Below, one piece after another: positions 41,003-49,636 of a stretch of DNA of 64,000 bases. Every line of letters begins with the position of its first letter. Within the stretch, counting starts at the first letter, position 1. The notes under the pieces are model-generated. The model ran no database searches. It saw only the letters and a program-made list of their open reading frames with translations, and was not told the DNA's origin. Source of the DNA: Halobaculum limi (GTDB lineage: Archaea > Halobacteriota > Halobacteria > Halobacteriales > Haloferacaceae); contig NZ_CP120468.1 in assembly GCF_029490015.1 (NCBI RefSeq), positions 806,001-870,000 on the forward strand. The letters run 5' to 3'. A program made the position numbers and the translations under genes.

Positions 41003-42796
41003 ATGATGAATACGCTCCTGTGGGTCCTCGTGGGAGCCCTCGCCTACTCCGTCGTGATGATGGGGCTGTACACGAGGGGCTACCTCCCGGACGCCGTTCG
41101 CGTCCAGGGTCCGTTGACAACGATCCACACCAAACGCGGTCGTGCGTTCCTCGAATGGCTGTCGGGTCCCCGCCGCTTCTGGCGTGCGTGGAGCAACGTC
41201 GGCGTCGGCATCGCCATCGTCGTGATGGTGGGGATGTTCACGTTCCTCATCTGGTCGGCGCTCGCGACCCTCCAGAGCCCCGTCCAGACGCAGGCGAACC
41301 AGCCATCGAACTTCCTGATCATCCCCGGCGTCAACGACTTCCTCCCGCTGGCGGTCGCACCTGAAATCGTCCTCGGTCTCCTCATCGCCCTCGTCGTCCA
41401 CGAGGGCGGCCACGGCCTGTTGTGCCGCGTCGAAGACATCGACATCGAGTCGCTCGGTCTCGTTCTCCTCACGCTGATTCCGATCGGTGCGTTCGTCGAA
41501 CCCGACGAGGAGAGCCAGGCCAACGCCGACCGCGGCGCACGCAGTCGGATGTTCGCCGCCGGCGTCACGAACAACTTCGCGGTCACCGCGGTCGCGTTCG
41601 CACTTCTGTTCGGTCCCGTCGTCGCCTCGATCACCCCCGCCGCCGGTCTCGCGGTCGGCGGCGCGTACGCCGGCGCACCCGCCGCCGAAGCGGGTATCGA
41701 CGGCGGCGACCGGATCACCGCCGTCGAGGGCGAAACCGTCGCGGACCCGGCGGCGTTCGAGGCGGCCATCGCCGCGACGGAGGACCCGACCGTCGAGGTG
41801 ACGCTCAACGACGAGGAGACGGTCACGGTGCAACGGCAGGTGACGGTCGTCGGCGCGGTACAGGGGAACCCCTTGGGGCTCTCGGTCGACCCGGAGGGTG
41901 ACGCCGCGCGGATCACTGCGATCAACGGCACCGAAGTGAACACCGTCGCGCAGTTCCGTGAGGTCGCCCGCGAGCACGAACTCGCGCAGGTGTCCACCTC
42001 CGCGGGCGAGCGAACCGCACCGCTCGGTGCGTACGTGACGAACGTCTCCGCGGAGGGACCGCTCGGGGCACAGACCGGGCTCTCGGGTCCGCTGACGATC
42101 ACACAGATCGACGGCCAGCGCATCCTCGACTTCTCGGACCTCGATCAGATGCTCTCGGGTGACGCCTACAGCCCCGGCGACACCGTCTCGATGCGCGTGT
42201 ACGCCGACGGTGAGTTCAGCGAGGTGACGGTCGAACTCGGCGGGACGGCGGAGGACCCGCGCGTCGGCGTCGTCGTCGTCCGCGGCGTCTCCGGCGTCGT
42301 CGTCGACGACTTCGGCATCCAGCGCTACCCCGCAGAGGCGTACCTCGCGCTCCTCGGCGGCGACTCGGGCGACCTGCCGCCCGGCCTCGGCGGCATCGCG
42401 GAGACGCCGCTCGGCTTGGTGTACGCCGCGCTGTTGCTCCCGCTTGCGGGCGCTGTCACCGGCGCGCTCCCGTACAACTTCGCGGGCTTCTACGGCGAGT
42501 TCGCGGGCTTTTACGACGTGACCGGGCCGCTCGGCGGCCTCGGCGAGGGTCCGGTGTTCCTCCTCGCGAACGTCCTGTTCTGGACGGGGTGGATCAACGT
42601 CCAACTGGGCATCTTCAACTGCATCCCCGGCTATCCGCTCGACGGCGGCCGCCTCCTCCGGATGGGTGCCGAGGGCGTCGTCTCACGGCTCCCCGTCTCC
42701 GACCGCAGTCGCATGGTGTCGACGCTCACGACGTCGGTGGGACTGACGATGCTCGCGGCGCTGCTGGTCGTGGTGTTCGCGCCACAGTTCCTCTGA
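41003..42796 (+). CDS. Site-2 protease family membrane metalloprotease with PDZ domains (M50)
   Basis: 597 residues from ATG 41003. The zinc motif HEGGH is at residues 133-137 (ALVVHEGGHGLL) and the third ligand Asp is in CIPGYPLDGGRLL near residue 540. Between them lie two to three PDZ-like segments (about 215-400; the motif AGIDGGDRITAVEGETV is typical). About eight membrane helices. It should cut transmembrane segments of anti-sigma-like or signalling proteins inside the membrane. The size and PDZ insertion match haloarchaeal S2P proteins of the RseP/S2P group. Confidence 0.9.
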   Translation: MMNTLLWVLVGALAYSVVMMGLYTRGYLPDAVRVQGPLTTIHTKRGRAFLEWLSGPRRFWRAWSNVGVGIAIVVMVGMFTFLIWSALATLQSPVQTQANQPSNFLIIPGVNDFLPLAVAPEIVLGLLIALVVHEGGHGLLCRVEDIDIESLGLVLLTLIPIGAFVEPDEESQANADRGARSRMFAAGVTNNFAVTAVAFALLFGPVVASITPAAGLAVGGAYAGAPAAEAGIDGGDRITAVEGETVADPAAFEAAIAATEDPTVEVTLNDEETVTVQRQVTVVGAVQGNPLGLSVDPEGDAARITAINGTEVNTVAQFREVAREHELAQVSTSAGERTAPLGAYVTNVSAEGPLGAQTGLSGPLTITQIDGQRILDFSDLDQMLSGDAYSPGDTVSMRVYADGEFSEVTVELGGTAEDPRVGVVVVRGVSGVVVDDFGIQRYPAEAYLALLGGDSGDLPPGLGGIAETPLGLVYAALLLPLAGAVTGALPYNFAGFYGEFAGFYDVTGPLGGLGEGPVFLLANVLFWTGWINVQLGIFNCIPGYPLDGGRLLRMGAEGVVSRLPVSDRSRMVSTLTTSVGLTMLAALLVVVFAPQFL

Positions 42797-42851
42797 GAAC
42801 TGGAGACCCTCCCCGCTTCGCGTCGATTTCTACCGTCTGTGAGTTTGGCCG

Positions 42852-43454
42852 TCAGACGTCGCTGCCACCGTCGGCGGCGGCCTCCTCGGCGTGCCCACCG
42901 TCGGTCTCTTCGTCGTCTCGGTCACCTTCCTCGCTGGGCGCGTCGCCGTCGCCCTGCCGCGCGTGGAACTCCTCGGGCGTGTCCGGAATCCGCTCGAACT
43001 CGCCGAAGTCACGTTCGTGGTGGCGGATCACCTGCTCTGCGATCCACCCGGAGTACTCGTCGTCGAACCGCCAGTCGTCGGCGTCGGGCGCGACCTCGAA
43101 TCGGTCGTCCGTCGCGAACGCGACGTACATGTGGTAGAAGCCGAGGATGACGTCAGCGAAGTCTCGCGCTTTCCCGCCGACCTCGCGGCGTTTCTCTGCG
43201 AGGTGCTCGCGCCCCTCGTCGGTGAGTGCGAAGTACTTCCGGTCGGGTTCGTCCTCGCGTTCGATCCGTTCGGCGTACCCCTCCTCCTCGAACTTGTAGA
43301 GGATTGGGTAGACGGACCCGTAGGAGGGTTCCCAGTGGCCACCGCTGATGGCTGTGATCTCTTTGAGGATCTCGTAGCCGTAGCGTGGCTTCTCCTCTAA
43401 AAGCTCCAAGACGATGTACGAGATCAGGCCTCGCGGCGGGCCACTCTTCCGCAT
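42852..43454 (-). CDS. PadR family transcriptional regulator
   Basis: 200 residues. The winged-helix PadR domain is at residues 5-85: GLISYIVLELLEEKPRYGYEIL, GHWEPSYGSVYPILYKFEEEGYAERI and RKYFALTDEGREHL. A helical dimerisation part follows (about 90-160), and an acidic disordered tail of 40 residues ends the protein. PadR regulators respond to phenolics or drugs and often control a neighbouring transporter; here no obvious target is adjacent, so it may regulate itself or distant genes. Confidence 0.9.
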   Translation of the reverse strand: MRKSGPPRGLISYIVLELLEEKPRYGYEILKEITAISGGHWEPSYGSVYPILYKFEEEGYAERIEREDEPDRKYFALTDEGREHLAEKRREVGGKARDFADVILGFYHMYVAFATDDRFEVAPDADDWRFDDEYSGWIAEQVIRHHERDFGEFERIPDTPEEFHARQGDGDAPSEEGDRDDEETDGGHAEEAAADGGSDV

Positions 43455-43595
43455 TGCCCGACGTTTCCGGTGTCGTCCACTAAGGGTTTCGGTCCCGAGA
43501 ACCGTTCTGACTGACTGGTTAGTCCGTCTACTGCCCGATTTCGAAAACTCGGTTTCGAAAGCCGGTGGGCGTTCGCGGCCCGCGACGACGGCCGA

Positions 43596-45299
43596 CTACG
43601 CCTCCCGGCGCAGGCGGGCGACGACGAACTCCCGTTCGAGTTCTCCGAGGAACTCCCCGAGGCGCGGTCCCTGCGTCTCGTCGAAGAACAGGCGATACCC
43701 CGCTTGGAAGAAGTCGCCAACCTCGACGTCGTGACGACGCGCGGCCTCGTATATCTCGCCCTGAATCTCCTCGCCGTCGTGGCCGGCCTCGACGAAGTCC
43801 GCGAGGTCGTCGAGCGCCGCCGCCACGTCGTCGTCGGAGGTCACGTCGGGCAGGGCCGACTGCAGGCGGTAGTTGTACTCGTTGTCACACCGCTCGGCCC
43901 ACCGACGGGCGCGTTCGACGCGTTCGAGGGCGTCGTCGATGGCCCACTCGGGCGTCTCCTCGGTGAAGTGCCCCTCGTCGCGAGCGAGTTGGATGCGGAA
44001 CTCGCGGTCGTCGACCATCCCCAGCACCGCCGCGAAGGTGTACGGCAGGCGGACGCGCCCCTCGCGTACCTCGTCGACGACGAACGGGTACGCGCGCTGT
44101 GCGAACGCGGTGAACCGCTCGTCCGGGTCGTCGTCGCCGAAGTACGCCCGCTCGAAGCGGTCGAACTCGTTGACGAGTTGGTCCAGTCGCTCGATGTCGA
44201 AGTCTTTCGCCTTCTTCGGGTTCCGCGCGAAGAAGTAGCGGAGCACCTCCGGTTCGATGAGGTCCAGCACTTCCTGCACCGTGACGATGTGGCCCTCCGA
44301 CGACGAGAGCGACTCGCCGTTGAGCGTGAACCACTCGTACACCATCGGCACTGGTGGCTCGTTCCCGAGCACTTCGCGGGCGATGTCGACGCCGCTGGGC
44401 CACGACCCTTCGGCGTGGTCCTTCCCGAACGGTTCGAAGTCGACGCCGAGCACCTCCCACTGGGCGGGCCATTCGAAACGCCACGGGAGTTTCCCCTCGC
44501 GGAAGGAGGCGACACCCTCGTGGCCACAGCCTTCCATAAAGCGCTCTCCAGCCTCGATGCCCGAACAGCGGTACGCCACCTCGCGGGCGTCGACGTCGAC
44601 GCCGGTCACGTCCTGCGTCAACATTCCGCACTCCGAACACTGCGGCATGAACGGGACGTACTCTGCGTCGACTTTGTCCTGGTACTGGCCGAGCGTCTCG
44701 CGGGCGGCGTCGGCGTTGCGGAGGACGCGTTCGACCACGTCGTCGAAGTCACCGTCGGCGTACAGGTCGGTGTTCGACACCATCTCGACGGGGATGTCCA
44801 GTGCCTCAGCGTCCGCCTCCAGCAACGCCGCGAAGTGGGCGGCGTACGAATCGTGGCCGTCCTCGAACGGGTCGGGAATGTCGGTGTACGGCTTCCCGAG
44901 GTTCTGTCCGAGTGCGCCGGCGTTCACGTCGCCCAGTTCGACGATGTTGCCGTCGGTGTCCGCGAGTTTCCGCGGGAGTTTCCGGAGGGCGTCTTTGTCG
45001 TCGCTGGTGAACACCTGTCGAACCTCGTGGCCTCGTTCGCGCAGCACTTCTGCGACGAAGAAGCCGCGGATAATCTCGTTGAAGTTGCCGATGTGGGCGA
45101 TGCCCGAGGGGGAGACGCCCCCCTTGATGACGATCGGTTCGTCGGGGTCGCGCGCCTCCACCTCGTCGGCCACCTCGTCGGCCCAGAAGGCGTGGTACTC
45201 GTCGCCGTCGCCGTCGCCGTCGCCGTCACCGCGGCCGCCGACCGCGTGGGGGTCGATGGCGGTGTCGGAAGACTCGCTTCGCTCGTCCTCGCTACTCAT
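43596..45299 (-). CDS. lysS: Class I lysyl-tRNA synthetase
   Basis: 567 residues. The HIGH-type motif is in GVSPSGIAHIGNFNEI (about 60-75) and the KMSKS equivalent is LSSSEGHIV (about 332-340), a shortened form in which the usual first Lys is not seen. Cys residues (QCSECGML and YRCSGIEAGERF) form a zinc-ribbon-like insert. The N-terminus has an Asp-Gly repeat of about 10 residues (from 45201-45230). It charges tRNA-Lys, whose gene is at 5546. Its ATG overlaps the pyrH stop by 4 bases (45296-45299), so the pair is co-translated. Confidence 0.92.
   Translation of the reverse strand: MSSEDERSESSDTAIDPHAVGGRGDGDGDGDGDEYHAFWADEVADEVEARDPDEPIVIKGGVSPSGIAHIGNFNEIIRGFFVAEVLRERGHEVRQVFTSDDKDALRKLPRKLADTDGNIVELGDVNAGALGQNLGKPYTDIPDPFEDGHDSYAAHFAALLEADAEALDIPVEMVSNTDLYADGDFDDVVERVLRNADAARETLGQYQDKVDAEYVPFMPQCSECGMLTQDVTGVDVDAREVAYRCSGIEAGERFMEGCGHEGVASFREGKLPWRFEWPAQWEVLGVDFEPFGKDHAEGSWPSGVDIAREVLGNEPPVPMVYEWFTLNGESLSSSEGHIVTVQEVLDLIEPEVLRYFFARNPKKAKDFDIERLDQLVNEFDRFERAYFGDDDPDERFTAFAQRAYPFVVDEVREGRVRLPYTFAAVLGMVDDREFRIQLARDEGHFTEETPEWAIDDALERVERARRWAERCDNEYNYRLQSALPDVTSDDDVAAALDDLADFVEAGHDGEEIQGEIYEAARRHDVEVGDFFQAGYRLFFDETQGPRLGEFLGELEREFVVARLRREA
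45201..45230 (-). repeat. Hexanucleotide tandem repeat inside lysS
   Basis: Four copies of GTCGCC plus one GTCACC on the + strand, coding an Asp-Gly run near the LysS N-terminus. It is prone to slippage in multiples of six, which stays in frame. Confidence 0.85.
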
Positions 45300-46012
45300 C
45301 GCTGTGCCCAGTACGACGGCTCGCCCGTTCCCGCGGGAACGACGTCCGTCCCAGTGTGATCACCGCGCAACACGGCTCCCTCGACCGCCGTCGGGTCGTG
45401 GCCGTCGAGGACGACCGTCCGCAGACCCGCCCGTTGGATGAGTTTCGCCGCCAGTAGGTCGACCGGGGCCGAGGCACCGGCGTCGCGGCTCATCGGGACG
45501 ATGACCTCGACGAGTTCCTGCGGCGTCATCTCGGCGAACTGCTCGGCGTCGTCGTCCACGTTCGGGTCGGCGGTGTAGATGCCGTCCGCGCCCGTCGCGT
45601 ACACGAGGAGGTCGGCGTCGATGTACTCGCCCAGCGCCGCCGCGACGGCGTCAGTCGTCTGCCCCGGCGTGATGCCGCCCATCACCGACACGTCGCCGCG
45701 GCGGATGGCGGCGGCGGCCTCGTCGTAATCGTGGGCGACCGAGAGGTCTGCCGACGACCCCAGCGCCGTGATTAGCAGGCGGGCGTTCACTCGCGTCACG
45801 TCGATGCCGAGTTGGTCCAGTTGCACCTCGTTGGCGTCCAACTCCCGAGCGGTCGTGATGTAGTCGCGGGCGACGCCGCCGCCCCCGACAACGACCCCCA
45901 GTTCACATCCCTCGCCGACCAACCGCTCGATGGCGTCGGCGTACGCGGCGACACGCTCGGGGTCGAGTTCCGGCGCGAGCACGCTCCCGCCGAGCGATAG
46001 GACTACTCTCAT
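45296..46012 (-). CDS. pyrH: UMP kinase (archaeal type)
   Basis: 238 residues, amino-acid kinase fold. Motifs: LSLGGSVLAPELDPERV (phosphate loop), VVVGGGGVARDYI, VMGGITPGQTTDAVAA (UMP site) and YATGADGIYTADPNVDDDAE (ATP site). It phosphorylates UMP to UDP in pyrimidine nucleotide synthesis. The length and lack of the bacterial GTP-allosteric insert fit archaeal UMP kinases. It is the first gene of a pyrH-lysS operon. Confidence 0.93.
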   Translation of the reverse strand: MRVVLSLGGSVLAPELDPERVAAYADAIERLVGEGCELGVVVGGGGVARDYITTARELDANEVQLDQLGIDVTRVNARLLITALGSSADLSVAHDYDEAAAAIRRGDVSVMGGITPGQTTDAVAAALGEYIDADLLVYATGADGIYTADPNVDDDAEQFAEMTPQELVEVIVPMSRDAGASAPVDLLAAKLIQRAGLRTVVLDGHDPTAVEGAVLRGDHTGTDVVPAGTGEPSYWAQR

Positions 46013-46133
46013 TGCACTCGCCTACCCCCGTTTCGGTCTTAAGGCTCCCGGAGCGACCCCGCTGTAGCCCGTCTCCCCGGGCGAATCGCGCGAATCGCTA
46101 CCTCGTCACGATGCCCCAAGACGACGAAAATAC

Positions 46134-46149
46134 TATACATTATTGTATA
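46134..46149. promoter_or_regulatory. TATA-overlapping palindrome before the methyltransferase gene
   Basis: TATACA-TTAT-TGTATA is a perfect 6-bp inverted repeat and covers the expected TATA position, centred about 21 bases before the ATG at 46163. Transcription is probably leaderless and could be shut off by a dimeric repressor at this site. Confidence 0.45.
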
Positions 46150-46162
46150 TGTGTGAACATCA

Positions 46163-46870
46163 ATGGTTGTTTCAGATGGGTCTAATCCCGACCGCTACGA
46201 GTTCGACGGCTTCGCGTTTATTGGGCGAACGTTCGGGGAGTACGAGCAGATGCTCGGCCTCGCAGACGTGGACCTCGACGGGACTCGCGTGCTCGACTGC
46301 CCGGGCGGTGCGTGTGGATTCACGGCGGGGGCGACCGCACGGGGAGCGGACGCGTACGCGGTCGACCCGGCGTACGCGCTCGGGTTCGGCGACCTCGCCG
46401 CAAGAGGGCGGGCGGACGCGGCCCGCGCCGTCGACGGACTCGACGGGGTGGAACAGCTCTACCGCTGGGAGTTCTACGACGACCCTGCAGACCTCTCGAC
46501 GTACCGGCGGGCGGCGTTGGCACGCTTTCTCGCCCACCGACGCGCCGCGCCTGGCCGCTACGTCGCCGGTGGACTCCCGGACCTGCCGTTCGCGGACGAC
46601 GCCTTCGACCTCGTCTGCTCGGCGCATCTCCTGTTCTTGTACGCCGACCGCCTCGACCACGCCTTCCACGCCGCCGCACTGCGGGAACTGTGTCGAGTGG
46701 CCCGCGACGAGGTCCGGGTGTTCCCGCTCCACGACTTCGGCGCGGACCGTTACGACGGCCTCGACGACCTCCGTCTCGGCCTCGAACGTGACGGGTACGA
46801 CCCGCACGTCGAGTCAGTCCCCTTCGAGTTCCAGCGCGGCGCCGACGCGTGCCTCCGGATCGAGGTCTGA
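46163..46870 (+). CDS. Class I SAM-dependent methyltransferase
   Basis: 235 residues. The glycine-rich SAM loop is VLDCPGGACGFTAGA (about residues 43-57; GGACG in place of GxGxG), Asp/Val at strand 2 (ADAYAVDPAYALG), and a catalytic-strand region DAFDLVCSAHLLFLYADRL. A helical insertion (about 85-145) sits between strands. The substrate is not evident. The AT-rich promoter with a palindrome directly upstream suggests tight control. Confidence 0.8.
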   Translation: MVVSDGSNPDRYEFDGFAFIGRTFGEYEQMLGLADVDLDGTRVLDCPGGACGFTAGATARGADAYAVDPAYALGFGDLAARGRADAARAVDGLDGVEQLYRWEFYDDPADLSTYRRAALARFLAHRRAAPGRYVAGGLPDLPFADDAFDLVCSAHLLFLYADRLDHAFHAAALRELCRVARDEVRVFPLHDFGADRYDGLDDLRLGLERDGYDPHVESVPFEFQRGADACLRIEV

Positions 46871-46918
46871 CTGACGGGGAGCCGAAGGTCTAAGCCGCTT
46901 GCTCGCGCTTTCTCGACT

Positions 46919-47719
46919 ATGCACGTTCTCTCGCTGGTCGGTCCCGGAACCGCCGACCTGCTCGCGCCCCTCGCAGCACGTCTCGACGGTCGCGTCGCAA
47001 CCGTCCGCCGGGACGACGCGGCCGACGCCGCGAACGCCGGCCAACTCGACTCGGACGCCGAGGCCACGTATCGCCTCTCAGACGACGGTACGTGGTCGGC
47101 CGCCGGCACCGACGAGACGTTCGAGGCTATCCTCGACCGTCTCGCGCCCGACTACGACTACGCGCTGGTCACCGGATTCTCCGCGCTCCGACTTCCGACA
47201 GTCGTCGTCGGTGACGCCGACGTGCCGGGTGACGTCGTCGCTCGCGTCGACGACGTGGACGACCTCACGGTCGACGACCTCGCCGAGTACGCCGCTGCGG
47301 GCGAACCACACGTCACGCTCGAAACCCTCGTCGACGAGGCGAAGGCCAGCGACGACGCCGACCGATCGGGCGCTATCGCGACGTTCACCGGCCGCGTCCG
47401 CGCGAAAGACGCTCCCGACGACGACCGGACCGAGGCGCTGGAGTTCGAGAAGTACGAGGGCGTCGCCGCCGACCGGATGCGACGGATCGAACGCGAACTC
47501 GAAGCGCGCGACGGCGTCTTCGACGTACGGATGCACCACCGCGTCGGCGTCGTCGCGGACGGCGAGGACATCGTCTTCGTCGTCGTCCTCGCGGGACACC
47601 GGGGAGAAGCGTTCACAACCGTCGAAGACGGAATCAACCGCCTCAAAGACGAGGTTCCCATCTTCAAGAAAGAGACCACAGAGTCCGAGGAGTTCTGGGT
47701 CCACGAGCGGTCGTCGTAA
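46919..47719 (+). CDS. moaE: Molybdopterin synthase catalytic subunit (MoaE) with N-terminal MobB-like domain
   Basis: 266 residues. Residues about 131-266 are MoaE: SGAIATFTGRVRAK, EALEFEKYEGVAADRMRRI, RMHHRVGVVADGEDIVFVVVLAGHR and the catalytic Lys region VPIFKKETTESEEFWV. Residues 1-130 look like a MobB-type P-loop domain (MHVLSLVGPGTADLLAPLAARL), but the GKT/S of Walker A is missing, so nucleotide binding is doubtful. MoaE, with the sulfur carrier MoaD (a SAMP in haloarchaea), puts sulfur into precursor Z to form molybdopterin. It links with the Mo/W uptake locus at 22101-27292. Confidence 0.88.
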   Translation: MHVLSLVGPGTADLLAPLAARLDGRVATVRRDDAADAANAGQLDSDAEATYRLSDDGTWSAAGTDETFEAILDRLAPDYDYALVTGFSALRLPTVVVGDADVPGDVVARVDDVDDLTVDDLAEYAAAGEPHVTLETLVDEAKASDDADRSGAIATFTGRVRAKDAPDDDRTEALEFEKYEGVAADRMRRIERELEARDGVFDVRMHHRVGVVADGEDIVFVVVLAGHRGEAFTTVEDGINRLKDEVPIFKKETTESEEFWVHERSS

Positions 47720-47895
47720 CCCACTCCGCGTCGACTCGTTGTGCGGTTGACGAACGTGCGCGGGAGCCGATCCGAATTCATTCCGCACTACAAAACACGT
47801 AAATATTGTCATACGCCGGCGATATCATCCCAGTTTTCCGGTCCAGCAAGAGCGGCTCAAAAACAGCGATAAAACGTCTAACGGATTCTCGAAGT

Positions 47896-47915
47896 GTCGT
47901 GAACGGTCGTGAACG
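47896..47915 (+). repeat. Tandem 10-bp direct repeat GTCGTGAACG
   Basis: Two exact, directly adjacent copies (47896-47905 and 47906-47915), placed on one DNA helix turn spacing. AACGGT and ACCGTT arms overlap them, so a protein could bind as a dimer. About 60 bases before the TATA box of the next gene. Confidence 0.5.
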
Positions 47916-47972
47916 AACCGTTTTGCGCCGGAAATAGTCTGAATGAAACCGAATCACCGGCAACGGACTCGA

Positions 47973-48013
47973 CTTTATATGCCCCCGGCAGTCCGTAGGG
48001 TAAATCGAGGTGA
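47973..48013 (+). promoter_or_regulatory. TATA box and Shine-Dalgarno of the small conserved gene
   Basis: TTTATATG at 47973-47980 fits the TATA consensus. GAGGTGA at 48007-48013, five bases before ATG 48018, decides that start over the longer open frame from 47943. Confidence 0.6.
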
Positions 48014-48017
48014 CACA

Positions 48018-48284
48018 ATGAGCGCAACTGCACACCCCTCCGACACCGAACCCGTTGCGGACGATAGCCCCTCCAAAGAAGAGCGCCTCGCGGCGTTCCT
48101 GCGCGAGAAGGCCGAGAACGGCGACCTGTACTTCAAGAGCAAGTTCATCGCCGACGAAGTCGGTCTCTCCCCGAAAGAGATCGGTGCGCTGATGGTGAAA
48201 CTCAAAGACTCCGCCTGCGGCCTCACCATCGAGAAGTGGTCGTACACGTCCGCGACCACGTGGCGCATCGAACCGGCCAACTGA
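48018..48284 (+). CDS. Small conserved haloarchaeal winged-helix-like protein
   Basis: 88 residues. A disordered, acidic start (20 residues) leads to a helix-rich domain: KEERLAAFLREKAENG, DLYFKSKFIADEVGLSPKEIGALMVKLKD and EKWSYTSATTWRIE. The middle block looks like a winged HTH recognition region ('fkskfIAdevGls.keiG..m..L'). This is possibly the DUF7123 family, a name from memory. It has its own strong promoter with TATA box, SD and upstream repeats, implying high or regulated expression. It is probably a small DNA-binding regulator. Confidence 0.75.
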   Translation: MSATAHPSDTEPVADDSPSKEERLAAFLREKAENGDLYFKSKFIADEVGLSPKEIGALMVKLKDSACGLTIEKWSYTSATTWRIEPAN

Positions 48285-48440
48285 CGATCCCACAGGTCCC
48301 CCTCCCCCAGCGGTCCCCGCTCGGATCGGTCCCCGAACCGCGTTCCAACCAGCACACCCGGGTCGCCGCCGACCCACCTCGATTCTCACGTTCTCGCGGT
48401 ACAGCGAGGACTTATCCCCGTTCACACCGAACGCCAGACG

Positions 48441-49577
48441 ATGAGTGAGGCGGTTCCCGACGACTATCCCCGTCCTCCCGAACTCGACGCCGTCTTCCAC
48501 TACTCCGAGATTCGGAGGGACGACGATCGGATCCTCTACTACGGCGTCAGCGACGTCGGCGAACGTGAACTCGTGCGTCGCGTCTGGCCCGCGTTTCGGG
48601 AGGCGGGCTACGAGGTACAGATGGTCGAGACCGACACCGGCCTCGACGTGGTCGTCGCACGGCCACACTCCAACAGTATCGACGGTGTGCCGTGGGTCAA
48701 CGTCGGCCTGTTCGTCGCGACTATCGTCTCGACGCTGCTCGTAGGCGCTGTCGCGTGGTACTACGTTCCAATCTCGACGATTACGTCGGATCCGCTGTCC
48801 GTCCTCGTCGCGTGGCCGTTCACCGCCGCCGTCCTCGGCGTCCTGATGACGCACGAACTCGGCCACTACGCACTCGGTCGGTACCACGGCGTCGACGTGT
48901 CGCTCCCGTACGTCATCCCCTTTATCCTCCCGTTCGGGACAATGGGTGCGATCATTCGGATGCGCGGGCAGATGCCCGACCGCGAGGCGCTGTTCGATAT
49001 CGGCGTGGCCGGACCGCTCGCCGGACTGGCGGCGACGGTCGTCGTCACCGTCGTCGGCCTCTTGTTGGGACCGTTTACTGTTCCCGCATCGGTCGTCTCC
49101 GGCGGCGGGCAAGTCATCGTATTCAACAACCCGCCGTTGCTCGATCTGATCGCGGCAGCGTTGAACCAGCCGACGGGCTACGCCGACCCGACGAAGACCG
49201 CCCACCCGGTGATTATGGGTGCGTGGGTCGGGATGTTCTTCACCGTCCTCAACCTCCTCCCCGTCGGCCAACTCGACGGTGGACACATCGTCCGCGCGAT
49301 GGTCGGCCAGCGACAGGAGACGGTCGCCGCAGTCGTCCCCCTCGCCCTGTTCGGTATCTCGGCGTACCTCTACTTCGTCCGGGGCCTGAACCTCAACGAG
49401 TCGGTCGGTCTGTGGGCGTTCTGGGGGCTGTTCTCCGCGTTCATCGCCTACCGCGGTCCGGCACACCCCATCGACGACACCGAACTCGACACGAAGCGGA
49501 TGCTCGTCGGGATGTTCACCTTCGTCCTCGGCTTGCTGTGTTTCATGCTCGTCCCGATTCAGGTCATCACGGTCTGA
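48441..49577 (+). CDS. Site-2 protease family protein (M50)
   Basis: 378 residues. After a 75-residue cytoplasmic domain (VFHYSEIRRDDDRILYYGVSD) come about seven membrane helices. The zinc motif HELGH is in VLMTHELGHYALGRYHG and the third ligand Asp in LPVGQLDGGHIV. There is no PDZ domain, unlike the other M50 protein at 41003. The N-terminal domain may present or select substrates. It is a predicted intramembrane protease. Confidence 0.9.
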   Translation: MSEAVPDDYPRPPELDAVFHYSEIRRDDDRILYYGVSDVGERELVRRVWPAFREAGYEVQMVETDTGLDVVVARPHSNSIDGVPWVNVGLFVATIVSTLLVGAVAWYYVPISTITSDPLSVLVAWPFTAAVLGVLMTHELGHYALGRYHGVDVSLPYVIPFILPFGTMGAIIRMRGQMPDREALFDIGVAGPLAGLAATVVVTVVGLLLGPFTVPASVVSGGGQVIVFNNPPLLDLIAAALNQPTGYADPTKTAHPVIMGAWVGMFFTVLNLLPVGQLDGGHIVRAMVGQRQETVAAVVPLALFGISAYLYFVRGLNLNESVGLWAFWGLFSAFIAYRGPAHPIDDTELDTKRMLVGMFTFVLGLLCFMLVPIQVITV

Positions 49578-49636
49578 CCTGACGCGAGTACGGGCGACGG
49601 TTCGTCGACTCCGTCACCGGCCCGCCCGACCTCGAC

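Larger units (their letters stand above)
47720..48017. other. Control region upstream of the small conserved gene at 48018
   Basis: No gene is supported. It holds the AT-rich stretch near 47790-47815, the adjacent decamers at 47896-47915, and the TATA and Shine-Dalgarno elements at 47973-48013. Confidence 0.4.

Noticed and set aside
45201-45230. Short tandem repeats considered as a CRISPR array
   Set aside because: The units are six bases, contiguous and in frame within lysS; there are no spacers. No CRISPR array or cas gene is visible in the window.
43704-45359. Rightward 551-residue open frame opposite lysS
   Set aside because: lysS motifs are unambiguous on the other strand, and this frame has no start signals or domain pattern.
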